From CAYSBK01 sp964429265 (GTDB lineage: Bacteria > Planctomycetota > Phycisphaerae > Sedimentisphaerales > Anaerobacaceae), in assembly GCA_964429265.1 (NCBI GenBank), contig CAYSBK010000057.1, positions 1 through 13,048 on the forward strand: a DNA stretch of 13,048 nucleotides, in the 5' to 3' direction. The position numbers were made by a program, and so were the translations under genes. Within the stretch, counting starts at the first letter, position 1. The number at the start of each line of letters is the position of its first letter. Positions 1 to 7,564 of this stretch are shown piece by piece. The notes under the pieces are model-generated. The model had not been told where the DNA came from. It did not search any database and saw nothing but the letters and a program-made list of their open reading frames with translations.

Positions 1-69
1 CCACCTGGTTTTGACGTGGAGGTTCAGGCTATTTATGCACGAAACCGATATCCAGATCACATACAATAG
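1..69 (+). CDS. possible C-terminal end of an upstream gene (partial)
   Basis: Frame 1 is open from the window edge to a TAG at 67-69 and would encode 22 residues ending in NRYPDHIQ. The mix of charged and aromatic residues is protein-like, and a small hairpin begins right after the stop, as expected at a gene end. The stretch is too short to assign a family, and an opposite-strand frame is also open here. It could be chance. Confidence 0.3.
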   Translation, partial: PPGFDVEVQAIYARNRYPDHIQ

Positions 70-83
70 TCCCGCGTGCGGGA
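70..83 (+). terminator. small hairpin after a possible stop codon
   Basis: TCCCG (70-74) and CGGGA (79-83) can pair around the tetraloop CGTG, starting one base after the TAG at 67-69. There is no U-tract, so if it ends transcription it is not a classical intrinsic terminator. It lies between the possible plus-strand gene end and the minus-strand gene that stops at 251, so it could serve either. Confidence 0.25.
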
Positions 84-250
84 AACGCAAGCTTTTCTGA
101 TTGGCTCGGCGTGGCGGCGCTGCGGTTGTCCATCGAATGAGGAAATACTGCGGAACGTCGGGCCCGGACGTGTCGGCGTGAACAGTCATTGCGGTGGATG
201 GGGGGCGGGGTTGTTGCGTTGCCGGGGACGTGGATGTGGGGGCGACAGCG

Positions 251-2113
251 TTACTTTGGCCGGGGCAGTTCGTTGAGCAGGTTTCGGACCTGGGCTGCGC
301 AGAAGCTGTCGGGATATATCTTCAGGAAGTTGGTCAGCGAGGCCCTGGCCTGTAAGAGGTACTGCTGCTTGCGTTCGGGGTCCTGCTCGTTCTGGTAGAA
401 CTTGATTCTGAGGCGGGCCAGTTCGTAAAGGGCCTGGATTCCCCCGTCGCTGTTTTTGAATTGGGTATGCAACTCGGCGAGCCTCTGGGCCTGTCGGACG
501 CTGTCCGGGATTCGCATGGCTTGTGCCAGCAGCAGGTTGTCGCGGAGCGGGTCGTTAGGGTCGGTCTGGTCGAGCAGTTCGTCGAGCTTGAGGTCGTAAT
601 CCGCGCTATGGGGGTTCAGGCTGATGAATAGCGCCAGGCGTTGGCGCGTTGCGGGGTTGTCGGTTCGGTTTTCGCGGCCGATAAGGTTTCGCAGGTAATT
701 AAGTCTTCGCTGCAAGTCTTCCAGCTTTAATCGGGTCATAACCGAGTCGGCGGGACGGCGGAAGAGTCCGAAGAAGCTCTGGTCCGGTTGGTGCTCTTGG
801 GTGAGTTGTTCGAGTATGTTTGTGACCATTTCCTGGGCCTGTTGTGCGAGGCGGTCGGCCTGCTCGAATTGTTGCTGGCCGGCCCAGGTGTACGCGATTC
901 TCCAGCGGGCCTCTGCGGATTCGGGGCTGTCGCCGAAGTCGCTGTAGAGCGTCCACCATATGTCCCGTGCCTGCGGGTGGGGATAATCCGAGTAGAAATG
1001 GAGCAGTTCCTGCTGGACGATGAGATTGAGGTCGGGTGCCATCTCGGTCAGCAGCGCCTTGTAGTACAGGGCGATGGGCATACGGCGGCTTTTCGGTCTT
1101 CTCGATATGAACGTGTCATAATCGCTCAAGAGGCTTTGCTTGGTTTGCTCAAACTTCAGTTCAGCAGGCAGACGGAACCAGTAGGGCCAGCGGCCCAGTT
1201 CAAGCTTGGCCTGTATTTCTTTTTTGAGTTCGGCGCGGAGCTGGATGGGGTCCGTCGGGTAGAAGAAGCCTGCGAGGAGTTTTCTGACCTGCGGGTTCTG
1301 TATTGTTCGGTCAAGTGCTTCGCTTATGGAGTGGTCTCTGAACTGGCTGACCTGCTCGGGGTTGTTGTTGGCGACGTAGAGCTGGTAATCGAGTTCGTCG
1401 AAGCCTATTCTTGTTTCGAAGGTCACCGTCGCCAGTACCAGAAACACCGTTGTGGTCAGCCAGACCAGGCCGGGTTTGTATCGCGTGTAGTGGCCGATTC
1501 CGAGGACGATTGCGGCGATTCCGAGTGCGATGATCCATGCGCAGACCCAGGGTGCGAAGCACAGGCCCCATTTTAGCGGCTCGGTGCCCCGAGCCGAGCC
1601 GAGCCGGCCCCAGAAAATCAACTGCGGCGCCATGCACAGCGCAACCGCGATGAATCGCGAGCGAAATCTCAGGGGCCTGGTCGCTACCGCAAAGCAGCTT
1701 AACAGCAGACAGCCCGCAAAGGCAGGCAGGTTGGCCGCGAACAGGACCGCCAGGATCAGAGGCACGCTGTAAGCAAAGCTAAGCAGTTGCGATACTAAGA
1801 CAGGGACGACTGCAATAACTCCCATCAACAATCCCAGCACGAGTATCTGCCAGGGATACTCGAAGATGCTGACGCCGGCGGTGACGGCACGGTCGAGCCG
1901 CCATTGTTGAGGGTCTGTGAAGGCGGCAGGGTCGAAGGACAGGAATGAGCCGGTCAGTATTTTGCTCCAGAAGAAACAGCAAAGAGTAAACACGCCCATC
2001 GCGGCCAGCCAGCACCACCACACGTTCTGGTGGCTGTAATGGAGAGTAGGCCCGACGGTCATAAAGGACTTCGAGGCTACCGCCGGTGCTTTGTCAGCTT
2101 TGGCGTTGTTCAT
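251..2113 (-). CDS. polytopic membrane protein with C-terminal TPR-like helical repeats, function unknown
   Basis: This is a 620-residue protein I do not recognise as a named family. The N-terminal third is strongly hydrophobic, with about six or seven likely membrane segments (roughly residues 31-50, 88-110, 113-145, 152-169, 183-207 and 214-232). The remaining ~390 residues look soluble and helical. The stretches near residues 400-440 and 555-615 resemble TPR/Sel1-like solenoids, with the alternating Ala/Leu/Tyr and 'IYPDS' turn typical of tetratricopeptide proteins. No catalytic motif was seen. A scaffold or assembly role at the inner membrane is a guess from this architecture. The start is preceded by a weak CAGGCG ribosome-binding site. 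The gene lies 76 bases downstream of ahcY on the same strand, so the two may be cotranscribed, but no functional tie to methyl metabolism is evident. Confidence 0.8.
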   Translation of the reverse strand: MNNAKADKAPAVASKSFMTVGPTLHYSHQNVWWCWLAAMGVFTLCCFFWSKILTGSFLSFDPAAFTDPQQWRLDRAVTAGVSIFEYPWQILVLGLLMGVIAVVPVLVSQLLSFAYSVPLILAVLFAANLPAFAGCLLLSCFAVATRPLRFRSRFIAVALCMAPQLIFWGRLGSARGTEPLKWGLCFAPWVCAWIIALGIAAIVLGIGHYTRYKPGLVWLTTTVFLVLATVTFETRIGFDELDYQLYVANNNPEQVSQFRDHSISEALDRTIQNPQVRKLLAGFFYPTDPIQLRAELKKEIQAKLELGRWPYWFRLPAELKFEQTKQSLLSDYDTFISRRPKSRRMPIALYYKALLTEMAPDLNLIVQQELLHFYSDYPHPQARDIWWTLYSDFGDSPESAEARWRIAYTWAGQQQFEQADRLAQQAQEMVTNILEQLTQEHQPDQSFFGLFRRPADSVMTRLKLEDLQRRLNYLRNLIGRENRTDNPATRQRLALFISLNPHSADYDLKLDELLDQTDPNDPLRDNLLLAQAMRIPDSVRQAQRLAELHTQFKNSDGGIQALYELARLRIKFYQNEQDPERKQQYLLQARASLTNFLKIYPDSFCAAQVRNLLNELPRPK

Positions 2114-2189
2114 ATGTTCGCCTGGCGATGCGGCCCTTTGGGTGTTTTCAAAGCGGTCAAGTGCTGCGGGGTCGCGGTGGTAAATGCGA

Positions 2190-3449
2190 TTACGTTCCTT
2201 CGGCGCTGCTGGCCAGGTAGCGTGTTTGTTCGGGCGTCAGTTTATCTATTTCGATGGACATAGTTTTGAGTTTTAACTTTGCCACTTTTTGCTCTATTTC
2301 GGGCGGCACATTATATACGTCGGGCTGGAGCCGGCCTTTTCGTTTGATTACGTACTCGGCCTGCAGGGCCTGCGTGGCGAAGCTCATATCCATTACACAG
2401 GCCGGATGGCCCTCGGCGGCGGCAAGATTTATCAGCCTGCCTTCACCCAGCAGGTATATGCGTTTGTTGTTTGCCAGGAGATATTCATCGACGCAGTGGC
2501 GGACGTTGCGGGTGACCTTTTTGCTGAGCTTTTTCAGCGCGGGTATGTCTATTTCGACGTTGAAATGACCGCTGTTGGCGACGATGGCCCTGTCTTTCAT
2601 AAGGCGGAAGTGCTCGGCACGTATGACGTTTTTGTTGCCCGTAAGCGTCACGAACAGGTCAGCCTCTTTAGCGGCGCGGCTCATCGGCATCACCTCGAAG
2701 CCGTCCATAGCCGCCTCAAGTGCTTTAATGGGGTCCACTTCGATTATTATGACGATTGCGCCCATACCCCTTGCCCTGATGGCGAAGCCGCGGCCGCACC
2801 AGCCGTAGCCGGCCACTGCGACCTTTTTGCCTGCCAACAGCAGGTCGGTTGCGCGGATGATGCCGTCGACGGTGGATTGTCCGGTGCCGTAGCGGTTGTC
2901 GAACAGGTGTTTTGTGGCGGCGTCGTTGACGGCGATAACGGGGAATTTCAGCAGCCCCGTCCGGGCCATTGCGCGGAGGCGGACGACGCCGGTGGTCGTT
3001 TCTTCCGTGCTGGTGATGACTCGGTCTGCGTCGGTGGTTCTTCGCGTGTGCAGCTCGTTGACCAGGTCGGCCCCGTCGTCAAAGGTGATAACGGGCTTGT
3101 GGTCGATGGCGGCGTTGATGTGCCTGTAATAGGTAGCGCGATTCTCCCCGCGGATTGCGAAGACGCTGATTCGGTAGTGTTTGACCAGCGAGGCCGCGAC
3201 GTCATCCTGCGTGCTAAGCGGATTTGATGCGCAGAGGACGACGTTTGCGCCTGCGGCCTTAAGCGTGCGAGCGAGGTTGGCGGTTTCGGCGGTGATGTGG
3301 AGGCAGGCGGAGACATTCCTGCCTTTGAGAGGTTTTTCCCTGGCGAACCTTTTTCTGATGGTTGCCAGGACGGGCATATCGTTATCAGCCCAGAGGATTC
3401 GTTTTTTCCCCTGGGTCGCCAGTGACAAATCGGCAACATCATACTTCAT
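2190..3449 (-). CDS. ahcY: adenosylhomocysteinase (S-adenosyl-L-homocysteine hydrolase)
   Basis: The enzyme reversibly splits S-adenosylhomocysteine into adenosine and homocysteine using bound NAD. It removes the product inhibitor of SAM-dependent methyltransferases in the cytoplasm. The 419 residues align over the full family length. SACLH (His51) and FDDGADL (Asp124/Asp125) lie in the substrate domain, followed by STEETTTGV (Glu149/Glu150). NDAATKHLFDN carries Lys180 and Asp184, GYGWCGRG (214-221) is the Rossmann loop, and NSGHFNVEID carries His295. The sequence belongs to the short bacterial/archaeal form. It has NPLSTQDDV and YGTGQS motifs, lacks the internal insertion of many proteobacterial enzymes, and ends at YLASSAEGT without the KPDHYRY tail. 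Thr189 sits where the vertebrate enzyme has Cys195. The start ATG at 3447-3449 has an AAAGGG ribosome site upstream. No SAH riboswitch was recognised in the leader. Confidence 0.96.
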   Translation of the reverse strand: MKYDVADLSLATQGKKRILWADNDMPVLATIRKRFAREKPLKGRNVSACLHITAETANLARTLKAAGANVVLCASNPLSTQDDVAASLVKHYRISVFAIRGENRATYYRHINAAIDHKPVITFDDGADLVNELHTRRTTDADRVITSTEETTTGVVRLRAMARTGLLKFPVIAVNDAATKHLFDNRYGTGQSTVDGIIRATDLLLAGKKVAVAGYGWCGRGFAIRARGMGAIVIIIEVDPIKALEAAMDGFEVMPMSRAAKEADLFVTLTGNKNVIRAEHFRLMKDRAIVANSGHFNVEIDIPALKKLSKKVTRNVRHCVDEYLLANNKRIYLLGEGRLINLAAAEGHPACVMDMSFATQALQAEYVIKRKGRLQPDVYNVPPEIEQKVAKLKLKTMSIEIDKLTPEQTRYLASSAEGT

Positions 3450-3472
3450 CAGCGAACCCTTTCAACAAAGAT

Positions 3473-3502
3473 AAAATGCGGTACCACGAGTCTGTATGTC
3501 AA
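3473..3502 (-). promoter_or_regulatory. candidate sigma70-type promoter of ahcY
   Basis: On the minus strand a perfect TTGACA (3497-3502) is followed after 18 bases by CATTTT (3473-3478), about 24 bases upstream of the ahcY ATG. The -35 box is ideal and the -10 box is poor. An overlapping TTTTAT (3471-3476) is an alternative -10 at a longer spacing. This is a sequence match only. Confidence 0.4.
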
Positions 3503-3559
3503 ACGCAGGGGGTATTTTCGCAGACTTTGCGGAATAATCAAGAGGGTTGTCGGTTTTGT

Positions 3560-3590
3560 GGGCGGCGGAGCGGCGGGGGGCGGTGGGCGG
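3560..3590 (+). other. G-rich tract between divergent genes
   Basis: A 31-base stretch of the plus strand consists almost only of G and C, with G runs of three, six and three plus several GG pairs, followed directly by six A residues. It lies between the ahcY and rhamnosidase promoter candidates. It could form a two-tier or imperfect three-tier G-quadruplex, or simply reflect the high G content of this strand. Confidence 0.35.
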
Positions 3591-3599
3591 AAAAAATCC

Positions 3600-3628
3600 T
3601 TGATAGTCTGCGGTGGTTGGCGTAAAAG
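3600..3628 (+). promoter_or_regulatory. candidate sigma70-type promoter of the rhamnosidase gene
   Basis: TTGATA (3600-3605, five of six matches to TTGACA) is followed after exactly 17 bases by TAAAAG (3623-3628, four of six matches to TATAAT). It lies about 100 bases upstream of the chosen start at 3726, leaving a leader of roughly 90 bases. No operator or riboswitch was recognised in that leader. Confidence 0.4.
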
Positions 3629-3725
3629 CGTTCAGGCTGGGTCAAGTGGGTGGTGGAATGCCATAGTTTTGGGTCAGCGGCATCAGTAGGAATGTGTGGT
3701 GGTAGTGTTGGGCAGGCAGGTCAGT

Positions 3726-6185
3726 ATGGGAAATCGCATAGTAATCGTGTGGGTGGTTTTGCTGTGTGCCGGATGCCTGAGTCGCGGTGTACGAGAAAGC
3801 TGCGCTGAGAAGGGCAGGGGGGCGGTAAGAGTTTCGTCAGGCCGACAATTTTTCGAGTCCGCCAGAGCAGTCTGGCCTCGAGGGCTGGCCAGGCGGAAGA
3901 ACCTGTTTGTTGGTTTTCGTGCGGTTTTCGAGCGGCCTGAAAGGGTGCCGGTGATTTTGAGGATTGCGGGTTGTTCGCTGTACAGGATATTTCTTAACGG
4001 TGAGTTTGTGGGTCATGGTCCTGCGCGTGGCCCGCACGATTATTACAGGGTGGATGAGTGGACCCTCGCCGATTTACAGGCCGGTGAGAATGTATTGGCG
4101 GTGGAGGTGGCGGGTTATAACGTCAACAGTTATTACCTGCTTGATCAGCCTTCGTTTTTGCAGGCGGAGGTTGTGGCAGGGGGGAAGGTTGTGGCATCGA
4201 CGGCAGGCGAAGGGGTGCAATTTGAGGCGTGCGTTCTGGATTACAGGGTGCGGAAGGTTCAGCGGTACAGCTTTCAGCGTACCTTCGTGGAATATTACCG
4301 ACTGGATGCTGATTCTGCCGGGTGGAGGCGGGACAAGAATGCAACATTTGAAAAGGTGGAATGCGAAGCGTTTTCAGACAAGAAGTATCTGCCGAGGGGT
4401 GTTGCTTATCCTGCTTTTTTCAAGTGTCGGCCGGTTCGGCGGGTAATGCGGGGCGTTGTGGAAACGGATGTACCGGTCGAGGAGGTTTGGCGGGACCGGG
4501 CATTAACCCGTGTTGGTCCGAAGTTCAAGGGTTTTACCGAGGATGAGCTTGAGGTGATACCATCCATAGAGCTTCAGAAGATAAAGACGGTGAACAGTGA
4601 AAAGCTCGGCGGGCCATATCAGCCGAAAGAGGCGATAAGTCTGGGCGATAGGAGCTTTGAGATCTTCGACCTGGGCGTTAATCTGACGGGTTTTGTGGGG
4701 GCAAGGATAAAGTGCGAGGGAAGGACTCGGCTTTATATCACCTTTGACGAGATACTTTCGGATGGAGACGTGAATTTCAAACGGCTTAGATGTGTCAACG
4801 CTATCGGCTATGAGCTTGAGCCGGGCACGTATGAGATTGAATCGTTCGAGCCGTACACGATGCGCTACGTGAAGTTCCTGGTCGTGGAAGGTCGGTGCGA
4901 TATAACAAATATTTATCTCAGGGAATATGCGAATCCGGACACACAGCAGGCCCATTTTGCGTGCAGCGATGATCGCTTGAACAGGCTTTTCGAGGCTGCA
5001 CGTCAGACGTTTCGGCAGAATGCGGTTGACATATTCATGGACTGTCCTTCGCGTGAGCGGGCGGGGTGGCTTTGCGATAGTTTCTTTACCGCGCGGGTGG
5101 CGTTCGACCTGTCGGGTGACACGAAGGTAGAGAGGAACTTTTTCGAAAACTTTCTCCTGCCGGAGCGGTTCAAGAATATACCCGGCGGCATGCTGCCGAT
5201 GTGCTATCCGGCGGACCATTACGACGGGAGGTTTATCCCCAATTGGGCGATGTGGTTCGTGGTTGAGTTGGAGGAATATCTGGCGCGCAGCGGCGATCGC
5301 GAAATGGTCGATGCGCTGGAGCCAAGGGTGATGGGGCTTCTTGATTATTTCGAGAGGTTTGAGAACGAGGACGGGCTGCTGGAGAAGCTGGAGAGTTGGG
5401 TGTTCGTGGAGTGGTCGAGGGCGAATGATTTCGTTCAGGACGTGAGTTATCCCAGCAATATGCTTTATGCGCAGGTGTTGACTGCGGCAGGGCGGATGTA
5501 TGATAAGCCGGAGCTTATTGAAAAGGCCGGTCGAATCAGGGCGGTTATACGGGAGCAATCCTTTGACGGCGAGTTCTTTGTGGACAACGCGGTCAGGAAA
5601 GACGGAAAGCTGGAGGTGACAAATAATCATAGCGAGGTCTGCCAGTATTATGCGTTTTTCTTCGACGTGGCGAGCCCGGGAACGCATGGGCAGCTCCGGG
5701 ATAAGCTGATGGAACAGTTCGGCCCGCAAAGGCAGCGGACGCGGGCATATCCGCAGGTTTGGCCCGCCAATTCTTTCGTGGGTAATTACCTGCGGCTGGA
5801 GCTTTTGAGCAGGTACGGCCGCGTGCGGCAATTGAAGGAAGAACTGATATATTACTTTCTTCACATGGCGGAGACTACCGGCACGTTGTGGGAGCACAAG
5901 AGAGCTGCCGGCAGTTGCAACCACGGATTTGCATCTCACGTGGCACATTGTTTGTATCGGGATATTCTCGGCGTCAAGCGCATCGATACGCAGAACAAGA
6001 TGGTTGAATTGCGTTTCAGTGACTGTGGGCTGCAATGGTGCGAAGGGAAGATGCCGACGGAGGATGGCTTTGTGGTTTTGAGCTGGCGGAAGGAGGGCAA
6101 CAGAATCTCCTACAAGGCGAGGGTGCCGGCAGGTTATACTCTCAAGGTCGAGAACAGGACCGGTCTTGAATTGTCGGCGAAGTAA
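3726..6185 (+). CDS. GH78-type alpha-L-rhamnosidase, predicted lipoprotein
   Basis: This is predicted to release terminal alpha-L-rhamnose from glycosides or polysaccharides by inverting hydrolysis. The 819 residues show an N-terminal beta-sandwich (about 75-150, with FLNGEFVGHGPARG), a linker domain, an (alpha/alpha)6-barrel catalytic domain (about 400-750) and a C-terminal beta domain. The GH78 signature D-C-P-x-R-E-x-x-G-W-x-x-D is intact (Asp439, Glu444, Asp451), with Glu444 the likely general acid. TLWEH carries Glu723, the likely base, followed by NHGFAS (His733). The start at 3726 is preferred over an in-frame ATG at 3696. It gives a compact signal peptide ending in LLCAGC, with Cys17 as lipidation site, and has GGCAGG upstream; the earlier ATG has its AGGA directly abutting. 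The -3 lipobox residue is Cys, which is unusual. Substrate is inferred from family only, and other GH78-like activities are possible. Confidence 0.86.
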   Translation: MGNRIVIVWVVLLCAGCLSRGVRESCAEKGRGAVRVSSGRQFFESARAVWPRGLARRKNLFVGFRAVFERPERVPVILRIAGCSLYRIFLNGEFVGHGPARGPHDYYRVDEWTLADLQAGENVLAVEVAGYNVNSYYLLDQPSFLQAEVVAGGKVVASTAGEGVQFEACVLDYRVRKVQRYSFQRTFVEYYRLDADSAGWRRDKNATFEKVECEAFSDKKYLPRGVAYPAFFKCRPVRRVMRGVVETDVPVEEVWRDRALTRVGPKFKGFTEDELEVIPSIELQKIKTVNSEKLGGPYQPKEAISLGDRSFEIFDLGVNLTGFVGARIKCEGRTRLYITFDEILSDGDVNFKRLRCVNAIGYELEPGTYEIESFEPYTMRYVKFLVVEGRCDITNIYLREYANPDTQQAHFACSDDRLNRLFEAARQTFRQNAVDIFMDCPSRERAGWLCDSFFTARVAFDLSGDTKVERNFFENFLLPERFKNIPGGMLPMCYPADHYDGRFIPNWAMWFVVELEEYLARSGDREMVDALEPRVMGLLDYFERFENEDGLLEKLESWVFVEWSRANDFVQDVSYPSNMLYAQVLTAAGRMYDKPELIEKAGRIRAVIREQSFDGEFFVDNAVRKDGKLEVTNNHSEVCQYYAFFFDVASPGTHGQLRDKLMEQFGPQRQRTRAYPQVWPANSFVGNYLRLELLSRYGRVRQLKEELIYYFLHMAETTGTLWEHKRAAGSCNHGFASHVAHCLYRDILGVKRIDTQNKMVELRFSDCGLQWCEGKMPTEDGFVVLSWRKEGNRISYKARVPAGYTLKVENRTGLELSAK

Positions 6186-6186
6186 C

Positions 6187-6201
6187 AGGCCGGGCCTTTT
6201 T
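6187..6201 (+). terminator. weak intrinsic terminator-like hairpin after the rhamnosidase gene
   Basis: Two bases after the TAA, AGGC (6187-6190) can pair with GCCT (6194-6197) around CGG and runs straight into five T residues (6197-6201). The stem is only four GC-rich pairs. It may attenuate rather than fully stop transcription into the next gene, 94 bases away. Confidence 0.35.
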
Positions 6202-6279
6202 ATGTGGGCGAGAGCGTCTCGAGGTTTGTGCGGGCCGAGCCGGCTGCGTTCTTCGTGAAAGCATCAAGAGGGAGGATTT

Positions 6280-7125
6280 ATGGCTGGCAGGTTGTTGAGG
6301 ATTGCGACGTGTCAATTCCCGGTAAGCGGGTCGATAGAGCGGAACGCCCGTTGGATCGTGAGGTTTATGAAGGAGGCGGCCGGGCAGGCGGACATCGTTC
6401 ACTTTCCCGAGTGCGCGCTGAGCGGCTATGCGGGGTTCGACCACGAGAATCTCGATAAGCTCGACTGGGAGCTTCTGCGAGCGAAAACGCGGGAGATTAT
6501 GGCACTTGCGAAGAAGCTTCGGCTTTGGGTGGTTCTGGGCAGTACACATCAGCTTACCGCCCCTAACAAGCCGCACAACAGCCTGTACCTGATAAACCCT
6601 GCGGGCAGGATTGTGGACCGCTACGACAAGCGATTTTGTATGGAGCGGGACCTGCAGCACTACACGCCGGGCAACAGGTTTGTGTATTTTACGGTCAAAG
6701 GGGTGAAGTGCTCGCTGTTGATTTGTTTCGACCTGCGGTTTCCGGAGCTTTACCGCGCGCTTTACAAGCAGAAGGTGCAATGTATTCTGCAGTCTTTTTA
6801 CAATGCGAGGCAGAAGGGTCCGAGCGTGCACACGCACATCATCCGACAGACGATGCAGGCCCGGGCGGCAACGAACCATTTCTGGGTCTCGATGGCCAAT
6901 TCAAGCGGCTACTACTCGCCATATCCGTCGTGCTTTATTACGCCGGACGGGAAGATCGTAAAGCAACTGAGACAAAATCGTCCTGGAATGATGGTTAACA
7001 CGGTTGACTTGAAGGGGGAGTTTTACGACCCGGCTGCGCCTTTTCGGGATATGGCGATTGCCGGGGTGCTTTCCAACGGCCCGAAAGACCTGCGAGACCC
7101 GCGGTCACGGCGAACGATTCTTTAG
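6280..7125 (+). CDS. carbon-nitrogen hydrolase (nitrilase superfamily amidohydrolase)
   Basis: This cytoplasmic enzyme hydrolyses a non-peptide C-N bond of an amide, N-carbamoyl compound or nitrile through a cysteine thiol; the substrate cannot be read from the sequence. Its 281 residues match a single full nitrilase domain. The Glu-Lys-Cys triad is visible: Glu44 in FPECALSGY, Lys117 in YDKRF and Cys149 in ICFDLRFPE. The C-x-D-x-R-F-P-E nucleophile motif is typical of the omega-amidase/Nit-like and general aliphatic amidase branches, not of true nitrilases. There is no signal peptide. The start is well fixed by a GGAGG ribosome site four bases upstream (6271-6275). The gene sits between glycosidase and small membrane-protein genes, which suggests no obvious pathway. 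Roles in amide scavenging or metabolite repair are equally possible. Confidence 0.9.
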   Translation: MAGRLLRIATCQFPVSGSIERNARWIVRFMKEAAGQADIVHFPECALSGYAGFDHENLDKLDWELLRAKTREIMALAKKLRLWVVLGSTHQLTAPNKPHNSLYLINPAGRIVDRYDKRFCMERDLQHYTPGNRFVYFTVKGVKCSLLICFDLRFPELYRALYKQKVQCILQSFYNARQKGPSVHTHIIRQTMQARAATNHFWVSMANSSGYYSPYPSCFITPDGKIVKQLRQNRPGMMVNTVDLKGEFYDPAAPFRDMAIAGVLSNGPKDLRDPRSRRTIL

Positions 7126-7154
7126 CGGCGGCCCTTACCGAGTGGGCGGGGATT

Positions 7155-7163
7155 TGGTATAAT
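7155..7163 (+). promoter_or_regulatory. consensus extended -10 box overlapping a start codon
   Basis: TGGTATAAT is a perfect extended -10 element (TGn plus TATAAT, 7158-7163). The hexamer 17 bases upstream, TTACCG (7135-7140), is a poor -35, as is common with extended -10 promoters. The ATG at 7162 lies inside the box. A transcript starting about seven bases downstream would therefore exclude that ATG but include the next in-frame ATG at 7174, almost leaderless. Confidence 0.45.
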
Positions 7164-7500
7164 GGCGGCTGTTATGGAGAAGTTGAGCGGGGAAAACGTG
7201 GGTTGTGGAAACGGTGCTGTCGGCGAGCCGGACGAGCAGGCCGAGATGGGGCAGGCGAAGCCCCTTTGTCCAAATTGTTTGAGGCCGGTTGATCCCCGGG
7301 CGTATTACTGTCCGTATTGCGGCTCGAACGAGGCGATAAATCCGCTGGCCAGCTATATGCCTTTTGTGCGGATTCGCTTTATGGTCGGGATGGTCGGCAA
7401 GTTGTGGCGGCGGGTCCTGTATGATGAGCAGGCAGGTGTCATCCTGAAGGTGCTGTATCTTCTTTTGATAGTTTGGTGGTTGCTGGGATTGATGTGTTAG
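7162..7500 (+). CDS. small zinc-ribbon protein with a C-terminal membrane helix
   Basis: This is a 112-residue protein of unknown function. Two CPxC-type knuckles, CPNC (Cys36, Cys39) and CPYCG (Cys50, Cys53), form a classic four-cysteine zinc ribbon. A basic, amphipathic stretch follows (about 63-85), then a hydrophobic helix from about residue 89 to the end, rich in Leu, Val and Trp. This looks like a tail anchor with the zinc ribbon in the cytoplasm. Similar zinc-ribbon/membrane proteins are common as unnamed proteins in planctomycetes (recollection). Residues 1-30 are low in structure and acidic. Translation may begin instead at the ATG at 7174 (108 residues), because a consensus extended -10 box covers the first ATG. 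It lies 36 bases after the amidohydrolase gene and 64 before the pseudopilin-like gene, so it could also be read through from upstream. Confidence 0.75.
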   Translation: MAAVMEKLSGENVGCGNGAVGEPDEQAEMGQAKPLCPNCLRPVDPRAYYCPYCGSNEAINPLASYMPFVRIRFMVGMVGKLWRRVLYDEQAGVILKVLYLLLIVWWLLGLMC

Positions 7501-7564
7501 GTGCCGTTGTTGCGGACGGTTGAAGTAAGAAAAAGGTGCGGCTGATTGTTGAGGGGCTGGGACG

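Noticed and set aside
788..1576. 262-codon plus-strand frame within the membrane-protein gene
   Set aside because: It is a shadow of the minus-strand gene, whose translation has coherent membrane segments and TPR-like helices.
3450..3560. SAH or SAM riboswitch in the ahcY leader
   Set aside because: The leader after the predicted start point is only about 20-25 bases, too short, and no conserved core was seen upstream.
4503..6035. Long open frame of 510 codons antisense to the rhamnosidase gene
   Set aside because: It lies wholly opposite a gene with intact family motifs, has no recognisable domain, and is explained by GC-rich codon bias leaving few stops.
6142..6879. 245-codon open frame antisense to the amidohydrolase gene
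   Set aside because: It overlaps two real genes on the other strand and has low-complexity basic composition.
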